Source of the DNA: Scenedesmus sp. ARA3
Taxonomy: Eukaryota; Chlorophyta; Chlorophyceae; Sphaeropleales; Scenedesmaceae
Direction: 5' to 3'
Assembly: GCA_004335835.1 (NCBI GenBank)
Contig: RWJK01001529.1
Coordinates: forward strand, 4,429-23,945
DNA length: 19,517 bases
Below the pieces are notes generated by a model. It was not told the origin of the DNA. It saw nothing but the letters and a program-made list of their open reading frames with translations, and did no database searches. The first letter of the stretch is position 1. Each line of letters starts with the position of its first letter. Positions 1-9,906 of the stretch are shown piece after piece. The translations under genes and the position numbers were made by a program.

Positions 1-59
<59 letters not shown>
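1..59. repeat. (CAG)19 microsatellite at the window edge
   Basis: Nineteen uninterrupted CAG units followed by CAA. A GTGAGC donor begins directly after it at 61, so the tract probably ends an exon of the partial gene that continues to 833. Splicing 60 to 184 would make the frame GCA, so the tract would read as polyalanine. The true length and reading are unknown because the tract starts at the window edge. Confidence 0.9.
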
Positions 60-60
<1 letters not shown>

Positions 61-183
61 GTGAGCTTGCGTCCTTCAGCACCGCTGCATCTATAACCAT
101 CAGTCGAACTTAAGCAGCGGATGTATAGCTTCAGCTGTGTGCTCACCTGCACTCCCCTGCGCTGCTGCTGTCCCTGTCCTCAG
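61..183 (+). other. Probable intron of the partial upstream gene
   Basis: It begins GTGAGC and ends in a pyrimidine-rich CTGTCCTCAG. The frame open from 184 to 833 has an in-frame TAG at 126 and no ATG before the hydrophobic leucine run, which supports a splice here rather than an initiation site. Phase 1 is inferred from the downstream frame. The upstream exon is outside the window, so its frame cannot be confirmed. Confidence 0.6.
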
Positions 184-541
184 GCACACTGCTGTTGCTA
201 CTGCTGGCAGCGCCAGCAGACGCAGCACCTCACTCCCGCAGCCTGCTGCAAACTGGCGGCAAGACCAGTAAAAACAGGGCTGACAATGAGCTGCGCGCAA
301 GCGTTGCAACAAGCGACTCAATCCTGCTGGCAGTGCGCAGCGGCGCTGGCAGCGCCGGAATCCTGAGCGCTGCAAAGGATGGCATGGCACTTGCCCGCAA
401 GGCTAGCAGTGCATCCGCCAGCCCCTCAGACTTTGCGCCGGGTGCCGGCAGCGACAGGCGGCGGCTGCTGCTGGCACTGCAGCAGTACCTGGCCCCACAA
501 TCAGGCTCAGCTCAAGCCTCCGCCACAGGCAATGATGCATT

Positions 542-598
<57 letters not shown>

Positions 599-833
599 TT
601 TGATGCAGCGCATTGCGCGCAAGCTGCTGCAGGGCAAGAGGGTCGGCGCAAATGCAGCGATCACCACATGGAGTGTCATGGCCACAGCTGGGGACGTCCA
701 GGATGCGGCGTTTGGTGGTGCGCAGCTGATGGCAGTGCTGGATGCCACGCAGCAGGGCAACAAGCTGTCACGGCAGGTGTCCAGCCGCAACTCAGAGCCC
801 ACAGACTTTGACAAGAAAAGGACCACCGGCTAA
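184..833 (+). CDS. 3' exon of a secreted or membrane-inserted Ser/Ala-rich protein (partial, unknown function)
   Basis: No family recognised. The exon starts after the acceptor at 182-183 and stays open to TAA at 831-833, about 216 residues. It opens with a run of six leucines and then AAPADA, like the hydrophobic core and cleavage region of a signal peptide, although the initiator methionine must lie upstream of the window. After that come SRSLLQ and RRRLLLALQQ motifs similar to the RRLLQ motifs of the gene at 3451-6174, a run of about 18 serines from a (CAG)17 tract, and a basic segment (IARKLLQGKR). The C-terminal 80 or so residues are less repetitive and contain FGGAQLMAVLDATQQG. The exon encoding the last 43 codons is duplicated downstream. 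A cell-wall or extracellular role is an inference from the signal-like start and low-complexity composition. Confidence 0.6.
545..595 (+). repeat. (CAG)17 tract coding for polyserine
   Basis: Seventeen pure CAG units inside the coding exon, read in the AGC frame as serine. Length variation in steps of three would leave the frame intact. Confidence 0.9.
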
Positions 834-1060
834 CCGGTGCATGCGAGTGTGCATTCATGCTGACAGGGATCCTGCTGGGGCGTTGTGGTTGTTGGTGTGC
901 TGTTATTATCAGGGGAGCAGAAACGCCATGAGGCTGCTTTTGGTGGTGCGCAGCTGATGGCAGTGCTGGATGCCACGCAGCAGGGCAACAAGCTGTCGCG
1001 GCAGGTGTCCAGCCGCAACTCGGAGCCCACAGACTTTGACAAACAGAGGACGACCGGCAG
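705..1060 (+). repeat. Direct repeat: gene 3' end duplicated at 228 bp spacing (705-832 and 933-1060)
   Basis: The 128 bp covering the last coding part of the partial gene (from GCGTTTGGTGG to the stop region) recurs 228 bp downstream with about ten substitutions. The middle 100 bp (833-932) is unique. Both copies keep the same reading frame. Confidence 0.9.
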
Positions 1061-1064
1061 ATAG
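933..1064 (+). pseudogene. Duplicated C-terminal exon fragment
   Basis: The downstream copy still reads AAFGGAQLMAVLDATQQG through RRTTGR-like residues to TAG at 1062-1064, and most changes relative to copy 1 are synonymous. It has no start codon. The only nearby acceptor-like AG (CCATGAG at 926-932) lacks a pyrimidine tract, so I treat it as a duplicated fragment. Use as an alternative terminal exon cannot be excluded. Confidence 0.55.
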
Positions 1065-1629
1065 AGCAGCACGCATGCACAGCCTGTGCCTGCGGACACG
1101 CAAAGCTGTTCACAGCCTGTGTACACGGCTGGTAGAGCAGCACTACATGCATGCATAGTAAGCATGGATGCTGCTGCCGCTGCATCGGCTCTAGCAGGGG
1201 TCCTGGGATTGTTGTGCACAGGCCTTTCTACCGAATTAAGAAAGGCAACGGACGCAGAGAGGCCATGCATGTACAGATGCGCTTGCAACTGCACATGCAC
1301 CTTGCTGCCAGCTGGGCCCCTGGGGCAGCATTTGTGAGCGCTGCAGTGCACAGAGCTCTTGTTGTGTAGATCAAGCACTGCAGTCACAGCAGCATGCACA
1401 TGCGCGTGGCATGGACATGCGCGCCAGCAGGGCTGCTGGGATCGGTGTGTATAGCAAAGCACAAGGCTCTTGTTGTCACATAAGGCAATGCACAGCTGCA
1501 TGCACATGCTTGTTTGGGCATGGGCATTGGCGGCAGCAGATGTTGTCGGATCTGTGAGCATGCTGTTGCACCGGAAGTGTACACATGGGCTGAGCTCGGT
1601 TGGGGGCTGCCTGTGGCAACATTTCATAC

Positions 1630-1692
1630 TATGAACTAGGCTATCCACGCAGCAGCTTAGTAAGTTATGAACTAGGCTATCCACGCAGCAGC
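1630..1692. repeat. Two tandem copies of a 27-bp motif, 36-bp period
   Basis: The motif beginning TATGAACTAGGCTATCCACG occurs at 1630-1656 and 1666-1692 without mismatch, separated by 9 bp. Confidence 0.85.
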
Positions 1693-1936
1693 AGTGCGAG
1701 GAGAAGGGGCACACAACATCAACAGCATTACTGTTGACAGTGAGGGTTTTTAGAGACTTGGCAGTTTGATTTCATGCAGCTTGGCAGCATCACTTGGGCG
1801 AGTGCACTACATGGTTCAACTCCTACTTTAGGAGGAGAGCGCAGTCAACTCACCTCACATGTTGAACCAAATGCTGCGATGGCGCCTGCCCTGTGTGTTG
1901 CCCCGTTACTGCTGTTTGTGCGGGCAATGACAATTT

Positions 1937-1962
1937 CATGACTGTCATGACTGTCATGACTG
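1937..1962. repeat. 9-bp tandem repeat, nearly three units
   Basis: CATGACTGT is repeated at 1937, 1946 and 1955 (last unit 8 bp). It contains overlapping TCATGA palindromes. Confidence 0.85.
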
Positions 1963-2826
1963 CCTTTACTGTTTCATTGTAGGTGCCTCGCACATGTTTA
2001 TGGGTGACTGCGCCTTTCAGCGGCGCGGCATCCAAAGGCCATTTTATTTCGTAATACGCCTGTTGTGGGTTATGGAGAGTGCTGTTGTCTGCAATAATTC
2101 CCACTTTAAGATGTCATTCCGACATTCCTGTGTTACAGAGGTCCATTGTCGGCCTTTGCTGCAGCGTGATCTGCTTACGCTGCTGTGGCTTGTGGGCCTG
2201 GACTTGCCAAGGCAGTGTTTGGTGCAAGCAGCAGTGCTGCAGTGTTACCTACCAGCCATCAGGTCGAATAATGGCACCGCACTGCACGCTACTGGGTTGT
2301 AGATGGTATGGCAACAGGGCATCGCATCATTGCGCAGCTGTACCCGTGCCTGCAGACGCAGGACAGTTGCATTGTCTGTATGCATGTGCAGCATCGGCTC
2401 CTGTTGATGACCTGGTTTTTCCTGCAAGCAGTTGCTGTCGGCAGTGCCATGTAAAATGACGAATTCTATACAAAGCCAGGATACTGAAGTACGCTGGTCA
2501 TGCACAGCTGAATGTAGCAGCCAGTAGCCGCACAGCAGGCTGCAGCACAGCTGCGCTAGGCGTCCCAATAGCCTTTAGTTGTTAGACATACCTTCTGGGT
2601 TGACATAGCAGCATTGAGGTGATGTAGCTATGCGTATAGTAAGAAATTTATGGTATTGTAGCCGGTTGAGTTGGCATGGGTCATATGCGCAGTCCAGCTG
2701 GCAGTTGCAGGCTGCAAGGCACAGATGGTGTGTGATGAGCTGCAGGGTGTGCTGGACTCGTGCTGGCCCACACAGATAAAGCACGGCTGTGTCTGGTAAC
2801 AAACTAGTTGGATCTAAACCATCCTG

Positions 2827-2846
2827 ATCATGATGATCATCATGAT
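2827..2846. repeat. 20-bp perfect palindrome
   Basis: The 20 bases equal their own reverse complement and are built from ATCATGAT blocks around a central GATC. No spacer is present. Role unknown; it could be chance in an ATC/GAT simple sequence. Confidence 0.8.
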
Positions 2847-3450
2847 GGTAGGGCATTGCATGACAGAAGTCCCCCACGTAGTGAAGGGCGTACCAACTAT
2901 GTATGCTGAACTGGGTGTAACTGCAGATGTGTGCCTGCAATTTCATTGGCCCGACCTAATAATCATGGTGTCAGCAGCTCAAGGAAGATGCTGCGGCCAT
3001 CACCAGGCTCAGCCTGGCTACCCATGGCTGTAGCATGTCAAGATGCTCATACGCTCGTGTTGACCATGTGACATCAGCAGTACATGTAAGCAACCCTGTA
3101 AGATGTCTATGACAGTACATCGTAGCCGTGATTATACACTTGCCTACACGTGTTGCTTTTGCGAGTCTGCTTCCATCGATTGCTGGTGCAGCCCCAGATT
3201 GGGGCGTCAGGCTGTCCATCGCACGTCATTGTCAATTTGAGCGTGTTTTCTGGGTTTCGTTGTTCCAATAATCGCAATAGACAACAAAGAGCCACCACAG
3301 TACAACATCAACAGGTGGGCGTTGACCCATCTGTCACACAGCCACACCCGTGCATTTCACGTGTGTCTGTCAAGTCTTACGCTACCTTTCTCATTTGTAT
3401 CGCAGTGCAAGCACATACTGTTGACAAGGAGCTACCTGGCGCCAGGCACG

Positions 3451-4803
3451 ATGATGCCTGTGCTGCTGCTGACTGTGCTGATCACTGGGCTCGCAAGTAA
3501 GTGACAGCAGCATAAAACATAGGTTAAAAGGCATGATAATTCTCACTTCTAGCCTATGTGCAGCAGCATGTCAATCAGCAGTATTTGATAATGTCAGGCC
3601 AATTCACCTGTACCCGCACCTGCAGAGATTTCAGTGCACAACGAATGCTTGTATGGAATTCAGCTTATGCATCTATCTGGCTCATGAGGTGTGCAGCAGC
3701 ACAGGTGCTGCCACACACCTGATGCGGTATCAGGCTAGCAGCTCTGGTCAAAGCTCTTCTGAAGAGTGTTCAGCAATCATCATCGCTATGTTCACAAACT
3801 TGTATCTGCAGCAACCAAAACCTTACCTCGGCGCTGCTTTTGTGTTTGTGTGCAGGCCCCAGTGCTGCCTTTCATGACCTGCAAGCGCAGCTCATTCCAG
3901 CTGTGGTCCCCAACACAGACTGGCGCAACTTGATGCAGCTGCCAGTTGACTTGCAGGAAGTAGCAGCAGCAGCAACCCTGGAAGTTGGCAGCTATGGATA
4001 TGGCAGCACTACAGAATCTGGCTATGGCTACAGCAGCAGCGGCAGTAGGCGCATGCTGCTACAGCAGGCTGATGCTGCACCGCTGCTGCAGCCAGGCAGC
4101 TACAGCGACAGCAGCAGCGATGCTGTGGACGGCAGCTACGGCACTGCCCTCACAGAAAACGGTGCTGCAGGCAGCTATGGAAACAGTGTTGCTGACACAG
4201 ACGCAGGGCTTGGCTATGGCAGCATGAGGAGATTGCTGCTGCAGCATGATGCCACAGCAGGCAGCTATGGCAGTGCCGATGCAGCAACTGCAGGCAGCTA
4301 CGGCGACGCTGCTGCACCAACAGATGCGGGCTTATATGGCAGCATGAGGCATCTCTTGCAGGACAGCAGCGCTGCAGCTGGCAGCTATGGCAGCACAAGG
4401 AGGCTCCTGCAAGACAGCACTGGTGCAGCTGGCAGCTATCGCAGCATGAGGCACCTCTTACAGGACAGCATCAGCACAGCTGGCAGCTACGGCAGCATGA
4501 GGCATCTCTTGCAAGACAGCATCGGCACAGCTGGCAGCTATGGCAGTATGAGGAGACTGCTGCAGGACAGCACTGATGCCGAAAGCAGCAGCAACAGCAA
4601 CAGCGCTGTGGTGCTTGTTGCAGATGTGCCCGGTGAGCTCACACTCACGTTGGAGTGGTCGCAATGTGGTCATTGGCGCTGCTTGTACACAGCACAAGCA
4701 TGCGATGGCGGTTGGGCAGTGCCCAAGCTGCATAGGCAACTAGTCGGTGACACGCAGCATGACGTCGCATGCTGCCCATCCTTGCTCGCCACATGCAGCC
4801 AAC

Positions 4804-4835
<32 letters not shown>

Positions 4836-5010
4836 AGATGCGTTCACCCCCGAGGACAACAGCCTGCTGCTGTCCTTCAGCGGCGCCTGGAGCCACACTG
4901 CCAGCAGCAGCTTCAGCGCTGCTTTCAAACTAGAGCTGCTGGACACATCTGGCACTGAGCTGCTCACCTTTGAGAGCCCCACGCTGCACCACCGCACCCT
5001 CAGCAGCCCC

Positions 5011-5042
<32 letters not shown>

Positions 5043-5281
5043 GCGCAAGCCCATCCTGCTCAACTACACCACTGTGTTTAACGATGTGCAGCTAGTTCCT
5101 GGGGAGCAGGCCACGCTACGGCTGACCACACAGGATAGCTCCTTCCAAGGATTCCAGGCAAGCATCCGCCTGATGTGGCAGCAGCAGCAGCAAGTTGCAT
5201 TAGACCTTCTGCCAGTGTTTGAGAGTGCAACGCCAGGCGGCTACGGTCAGTCCCTGACACCAGGCGAGTACGGTGCTGACT

Positions 5282-5316
<35 letters not shown>

Positions 5317-6174
5317 GCTGGCAGCATCTTCCCTGAGGCACCTGCAATCCTCAGTAGGGAGCAGCTCCCATACTACCCTCCAGCCCCACTCCCAAGCAGC
5401 AGCGGCAGCAGCAGCAGTGATGACACGCTTGCTCCAGCACCCATTATGGACCCCACTGATCCTGCAGCACCATTAGACATCAGGGAGGGGGTTGTGGAAG
5501 ACCCTCCAGCGCCTGTTGCTGCCCCTCTGGCAGCACCAGCAGCTGAACCTGCGGCGGAGCCGAATGCAGCGAACGCAGAAGCAACAGCAGCAGCATCCTT
5601 GGATGTGCCTGCTGTGGTGGTTGAAGAGCCTGCAGCAGCAGCAGCCGATGCAGCGTCGCCGGCAGTGCAGCAGGTTGTTGATGCCAAACCATTCCTCCCA
5701 CGCGGCCCACACATGCCAGGTGAAGCAGCAGAAGCAACGATGGCACCAGTCCCTGACTGGCAGCCTCAGCAGCAGCAATCTGATGCTGAAACCCAAGCCC
5801 TGCCAGTCACACCAGCCATGCCTCCTACAGGGCTTGCAGAAGGGCAGCTGCTACAGCCCATGGTGGCGGCTGCTGTGCCGCTGCCTTCTGATGCCTTTGC
5901 CAGCTCACTTTCTGACAGCACTACTGACAGCACAGGTGTGACTAGTGCAGCAGATGTGGGCTGTAGGAGAACCATCCCTAGGGGCCTGCAGTGTGGAGGC
6001 ACAGGCGGCCTCTGTGCTGAGATGTCTGGGGTGTTGGGCGGTTCAGGGTCTGCTTGCAGGGATGAGCCGTTCCTTGGAGCCTGCTGTGTGTCTGGCACAT
6101 CGTGCATGAGGAAGAGCGGGGAGGTGTGGGTGTGTGCGCCGGCGCACGGGTTTGTGAGGAGGATGCTTGCCTAA
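3451..6174 (+). CDS. Secreted Gly/Ser/Tyr-repeat protein with Cys-rich C-terminal module (3 exons, complete)
   Basis: Join 3451-3496, 3856-4632, 4838-6174: 2160 nt, 719 residues. Both introns (GTAAGT..CAG and GTGAGC..CAG) are phase 1 and the frames join exactly. Residues 1-16 (MMPVLLLTVLITGLAS) form a clear signal peptide ending at the first intron. Residues about 60-257 are rich in GSYG/GYG with RRLLQ or RHLLQ motifs, including five 17-residue units at 173-257. Residues about 275-395 alternate hydrophobic and polar residues and look folded, possibly beta-rich, with Q11 at 333-343. Residues 424-435 are A12, then a long Pro/Ala linker. The last 70 residues (650-719) hold eight cysteines with QCGGTGG, ACCVSGTSC and VWVC, spaced much like a CBM1 cellulose-binding fold with an insertion. 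An extracellular matrix or cell-wall role is inferred; no enzyme domain is visible. The family is not recognised. Confidence 0.8.
3497..3855 (+). other. Intron 1 of the secreted repeat protein gene
   Basis: 359 bp, GTAAGT donor after GGGCTCGCA A and acceptor TTGTGTGCAG. It is phase 1: the leftover A joins GC to give Ser-16. It separates the signal peptide exon from the mature protein. Confidence 0.85.
4326..4580 (+). repeat. Five tandem 51-bp coding units (17-residue repeat)
   Basis: Units start at 4326, 4377, 4428, 4479 and 4530. Each encodes a variant of AGSYGSMRHLLQDSIGT. The 51-bp period keeps the frame. The first unit is the most diverged (AGLYGS). Looser GSYG-containing relatives lie upstream from about 3990. 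The RR/RH-LLQ part resembles dibasic processing sites, but cleavage is only a guess. Confidence 0.92.
4633..4837 (+). other. Intron 2 of the secreted repeat protein gene, CTG-tract acceptor
   Basis: 205 bp. GTGAGC donor after GTGCCCG, acceptor (CTG)10-CAG. Phase 1: the leftover G joins AT to give Asp in ADVP-D-AFTPED. Without it the exon 2 frame runs into a Cys/His-rich reading of the CTG tract, so the splice is required. Confidence 0.85.
4805..4834 (+). repeat. (CTG)10 directly before a 3' splice site
   Basis: Ten pure CTG units followed at once by CAG and the exon start at 4838. The tract takes the place of the usual polypyrimidine tract. Confidence 0.9.
5011..5043 (+). repeat. CAG/CAA tract coding for Q11
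   Basis: Eleven glutamine codons (ten CAG, one CAA) in the exon at 4838-6174, interrupting what otherwise looks like a folded domain. Confidence 0.9.
5284..5319 (+). repeat. GCA tract coding for A12
   Basis: Ten GCA codons plus GCG and GCT. It is the same CAG-type trinucleotide as at 545 and 5011, but read in the alanine frame. Confidence 0.9.
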
Positions 6175-8135
6175 TCCTTGCTCCACTGTGGCATGATTGG
6201 ACATGCAGCCAGCGGCTAGCCCTAAACAGCTGGCCGTGTGCGTGCCGAGTACGTGTGCGCTATTGCATGTGTGTGGACATGCAGCTACCCTTGAATCCAA
6301 CCATGACTGCGCAGGCGCCGCCAGCAGGCGGTGCGTGGCAGTTTGGACAGCTTGTTACTTGTTACGTTTGCGCTGATCTTGGTATCTTGCTAGAGTAGCA
6401 TCACTTGCATGCATGTTTTATGGCAGCGCGTTTGAATCACACACAGCATGCTGCTAGACCAAGTGCAGCGGGCATGGCCTCCTCACCTGTGTGTGTGGGA
6501 AGCCTTGCAAGCCTTGGACACTAGTGGCCATCCTCAATATCCTCTTCATGTCGCCTGAGTTGCTTGCAGGCACGCAATCATTGAGTGCAACGCAGGGCGT
6601 GTGTAAGTGCGTGTGTGAGGGAAGGGTGCCTGCTTGCAAGCGGCGGTAGCCTTGTGCTGCTTGCTGCGGCTGCATGGTGCAGCGCTTGTGTGGCACTGAC
6701 AGCACAGCGTGTCATGCTTTGTGGTGGGTCTCCATGCAGCGGTCCTTGATTTGTGCTTGGACAGCATCAATGGCTGACGCTTCTGCTGCAATGAAAGCAG
6801 AGGGGTCAGTACCCACCTCACAGCATTCACAACCTCGAAGTGTGGGTGTGAGGCAGCAGCAGTTGAAAATTCCATTGCAGGACACCAGACCTGCTGGTGC
6901 AGTAATGTGCTGTGGCAGCATCACTGATTGACTTTCATGTTGCATTGCGCAGCATTTGCACGGTGCATGTTGGTAGTTACTTCATTTCTGGGTGCAATTC
7001 ATTCGCATGTTCATGCTTGACAGGCAGTCTGTGCATCGGACTGGACGCCACTGCTTGCAGGAAACACTTCTGACTGCCAAAACAACCGTGTGGGAACTTG
7101 CAGACAATGCTGCGTTGCATCCTGCACGCATATAGACCACTCTCGGTGTGTGTTAGTTGGCCCATTTATGCATACATGGGGTTTGTCCGCTTCACACATC
7201 TGCATCAGGGTTCAGGGTTGGGCCTCTTGACCAGCATTGTCTCAAAACAATAAACGATATGTTTGTTGTGTGCTGCAAGCTTGGAGGTTGGATTGTATAC
7301 TGGCAGCTAGATTGGAGGGGGCAGCGGTGAGATGAGCAGCAGCATTTTGTGTGTTTGTGAAAATTGCATGGCTTGTCCTGCAGCCTGGCCAACTATTTCA
7401 TGGAGGGCAGCCTGACTGCGCAGCATCAAGTTGCTGCAGCCAGAGCTTGTCACAACGGGTGTATGCGTGTGTTTTCACGGTCAAATTTGACTAGGATTTG
7501 ACTAGAAGGTGACGGCTGACCATGTCTTAGCCGAGGGTGGTTTGTGGCACAGCAAAAGTAGTGCTGCTGGCACAGTACCCGCGCCACAGCTGTACACTTG
7601 CAGTTGACTGTCCCATGACTGCAGTGTCAGTGCATGAGGCCAGCGGATGACTGCCGCTTGGGGCGGGGTTGTAACATGCGTCGTGGTAAGCAACTTCAAC
7701 TGCCGTCAGCACGTTTTGGTCAAGCTACAGCAGCTGTTGCTGCCACTAGAGATTGAAAAGGCTCACCTGTACAGCTAGGCTGTACTGCCACATCCACCAC
7801 ACAACTGCAGCAGCGGATTGTGGCTCAATGCTTGCCAAAGTTATGAATTTGTTATAGCTGCAATATCTTGTTGTGTAGCACAGCATGCACGGCGCTGAGA
7901 CACCTTCTGCAGGCACGGGTGACTACTGTCATTTTGAATTCTGCTGCAGTTGTCACTGCCTGTGAATCATGATCGGACTTGCTTGTTTTCATACACGTTT
8001 CATTCCCACTTCAACTTATAGTCAGACGCGGCAAGGGCACGAGAACGTCAGGCGTATGTGATCAGCAGCTGATCCGATGAAGCGTTGATCCGATCGCTGC
8101 TCGGTCGTTTTACAAACGTGACTGCTGCTGCAGCT
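6175..8135. other. Intergenic region between the secreted protein gene and NUP205
   Basis: No confident gene on either strand. It must hold the 3' UTR of the gene ending at 6174 (one TGTAA, the usual green-algal polyadenylation signal, lies at 6602-6606, 428 nt past the stop) and the promoter and 5' UTR of NUP205. Two - strand stretches at 6712-6810 and about 6494-6568 look mildly coding. Small direct repeats occur at 7484-7505 (ATTTGACTAG twice) and 8070-8094 (TGATCCGAT twice, 16-bp period, 42-66 bp upstream of the NUP205 ATG). Confidence 0.55.
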
Positions 8136-8264
8136 ATGGATAACTACCAGCAGCTGTGGCAGCTGGTGCAGCAGGTGGTGCCAGGGGCAGACCTGGAGCC
8201 CGCCACCCTGCAACTGGAACTGGAGCAGTATCGCAGCAAACTGCTTAACCTGTTTCACAATAAG
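8136..8264 (+). CDS. NUP205: NUP205 exon 1 (residues 1-43)
   Basis: Begins at ATG 8136 and ends LLNLFHNK before a GTCAGT donor (phase 0). The frame is open upstream to about 8085 but has no earlier ATG. A CAG at 8131-8133 could also serve as an acceptor for a further 5' exon, so the start is likely rather than certain. Confidence 0.8.
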
Positions 8265-9542
8265 GTCAGTTACGTATTATAAGCATGGCATCTGCATCAA
8301 CATGTGCAACTGCACGCTGCAGGCTAGCAGCAGTGTAGTGCCAAACTGCTGCCGGCACCGCTGCTGCTGCTGCTGGTACAGAAGCAGTGATCAGCACATA
8401 CAGTTCATCACACTTCGCAGCAACTTGTGATCAGCCTCTACTGACCATGATGCACTTGTCTATGCTGCTTAGTAGCAGCTGCACACACTAGCACGCAAGC
8501 ACCCTGGCCTGATTGCTGCTTTCCAGCACCTGCAACGCACATCTGACTCTGCTGCAGCTGCAATACCCGCCAATAGTACATAGTATCTCATGCAGCAGGT
8601 ACGGTGCAACTGTCTTTGTGTATGCACTGCCGTCTGCGCACATGCGCTGCTGCCTTCAGGGCAAGGATGCTGCGCTGCGCCAGCAAGTGCGCCAGGGCAA
8701 AGTGACCACACCAAACTTTGGGGAGGTGCCTCTGGACTATGACCCTGACCAGCTGCTGGTGAGAGGCACATGTTATTCATTTAGATATGCACTGCAGTGC
8801 TGATGGCAGCACAGGAAAGCATCCGTCAGTTGGCAGCAGCAGGGGCAGCAAGCCAGGACAGCTGCCGGGGACGGCAAGTACAAAGGCAGAATAAGTGCAT
8901 GAAGAAGATGCAACTGACAGCAGCAGCGGCAGCAGCAGCAGCCGTAGCACAGGCAGCTGACAGCTGCAGCCATGGAGCGGCAGGAGTGCGGCAGGCTACC
9001 ACACTGCCACTGCTGCAGCTTGGAATCCAGAGCAGTGGTAAAGGCAGCAGCATGGTGCGGCAACACAGCGCGCAGCAGCGGAGCATACCAGCACCGGCAG
9101 CAGCTCGGCAGCAAGCAGCATTAGCGCGAGCTGGTGTAGGAGCGAGCAGCAAGGACTAACATGGTGCAAGCAGCAGCAGCAGCAGCGCTGGCAGCGGCAC
9201 GCAGCAGTCGCAGCAATGTGTGGCTGGCATGGGAAGCAGTACAGTACGCACTGCTGCTCATGTCTGACCAGGCTGGCAGCAGGCGGGAGTGCAGTTCGGC
9301 AAAACGAGCAGTCAGCGCCATCAATGTCTTTGCGTGTGCGCATGTTGCTGACTAGGCCTCTTTCCCTCCCAGCAGCTGCTGCCTGAGCCCTCATGCTGAT
9401 CTCAGTAGTGAGCCACTCCTGCAGCACCAGTCCTCATCAGCCATCCCTGCACCGTTTATGCCGTGATGCATGCTGTTGCTAACACGTTATCAAGCGTATT
9501 TTTGTTTGCAACTGCTGCTGCTGCTGCTGCCGCTGCTGCTGC

Positions 9543-9575
<33 letters not shown>

Positions 9576-9816
9576 AGGTGGTGAAGCTGTCAGATGGGCT
9601 CAACCTGGACGAGGTCACCTGCGTGGAGCTGCTGGCGTATGCACACGAAATGGTGAGCGTCACATGACATGTCATGTAACACATCAGTAACATGCATCGT
9701 AACAAGATGTGTAGGCAGTCCGCTGGTCCGCAGACTGCTGCAAGACTTGAACATGTGTTTGCATGTCATACAGTGTTGCGCCGCACATGACAAGACCATG
9801 CCTCACATCTTCGTTC

Positions 9817-9906
<90 letters not shown>

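Larger units (their letters stand above)
834..3450. other. Intergenic region without a supportable gene
   Basis: Apart from the duplicated exon fragment at 933-1064, I see no frame here with protein-like composition and splice support on either strand. The - strand frame at 830-1714 is Cys/His-rich and partly antisense to the duplicated exon. The region holds small tandem repeats at 1630-1692 and 1937-1962 and a palindrome at 2827-2846. It must include the 3' UTR of the left gene and the promoter and 5' UTR of the gene starting at 3451, but I could not place a TATA box or a convincing TGTAA polyadenylation signal. Confidence 0.6.

Noticed and set aside
830..1714. 294-codon open frame on the - strand
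   Set aside because: Cys/His/Ser-rich with no recognisable motif, and one end is antisense to the duplicated exon of the left gene. It looks like a frame kept open by composition.
1810..1840. tRNA-like GGTTCAACTCC motif
   Set aside because: No acceptor stem, D-arm or anticodon arm can be built around it.
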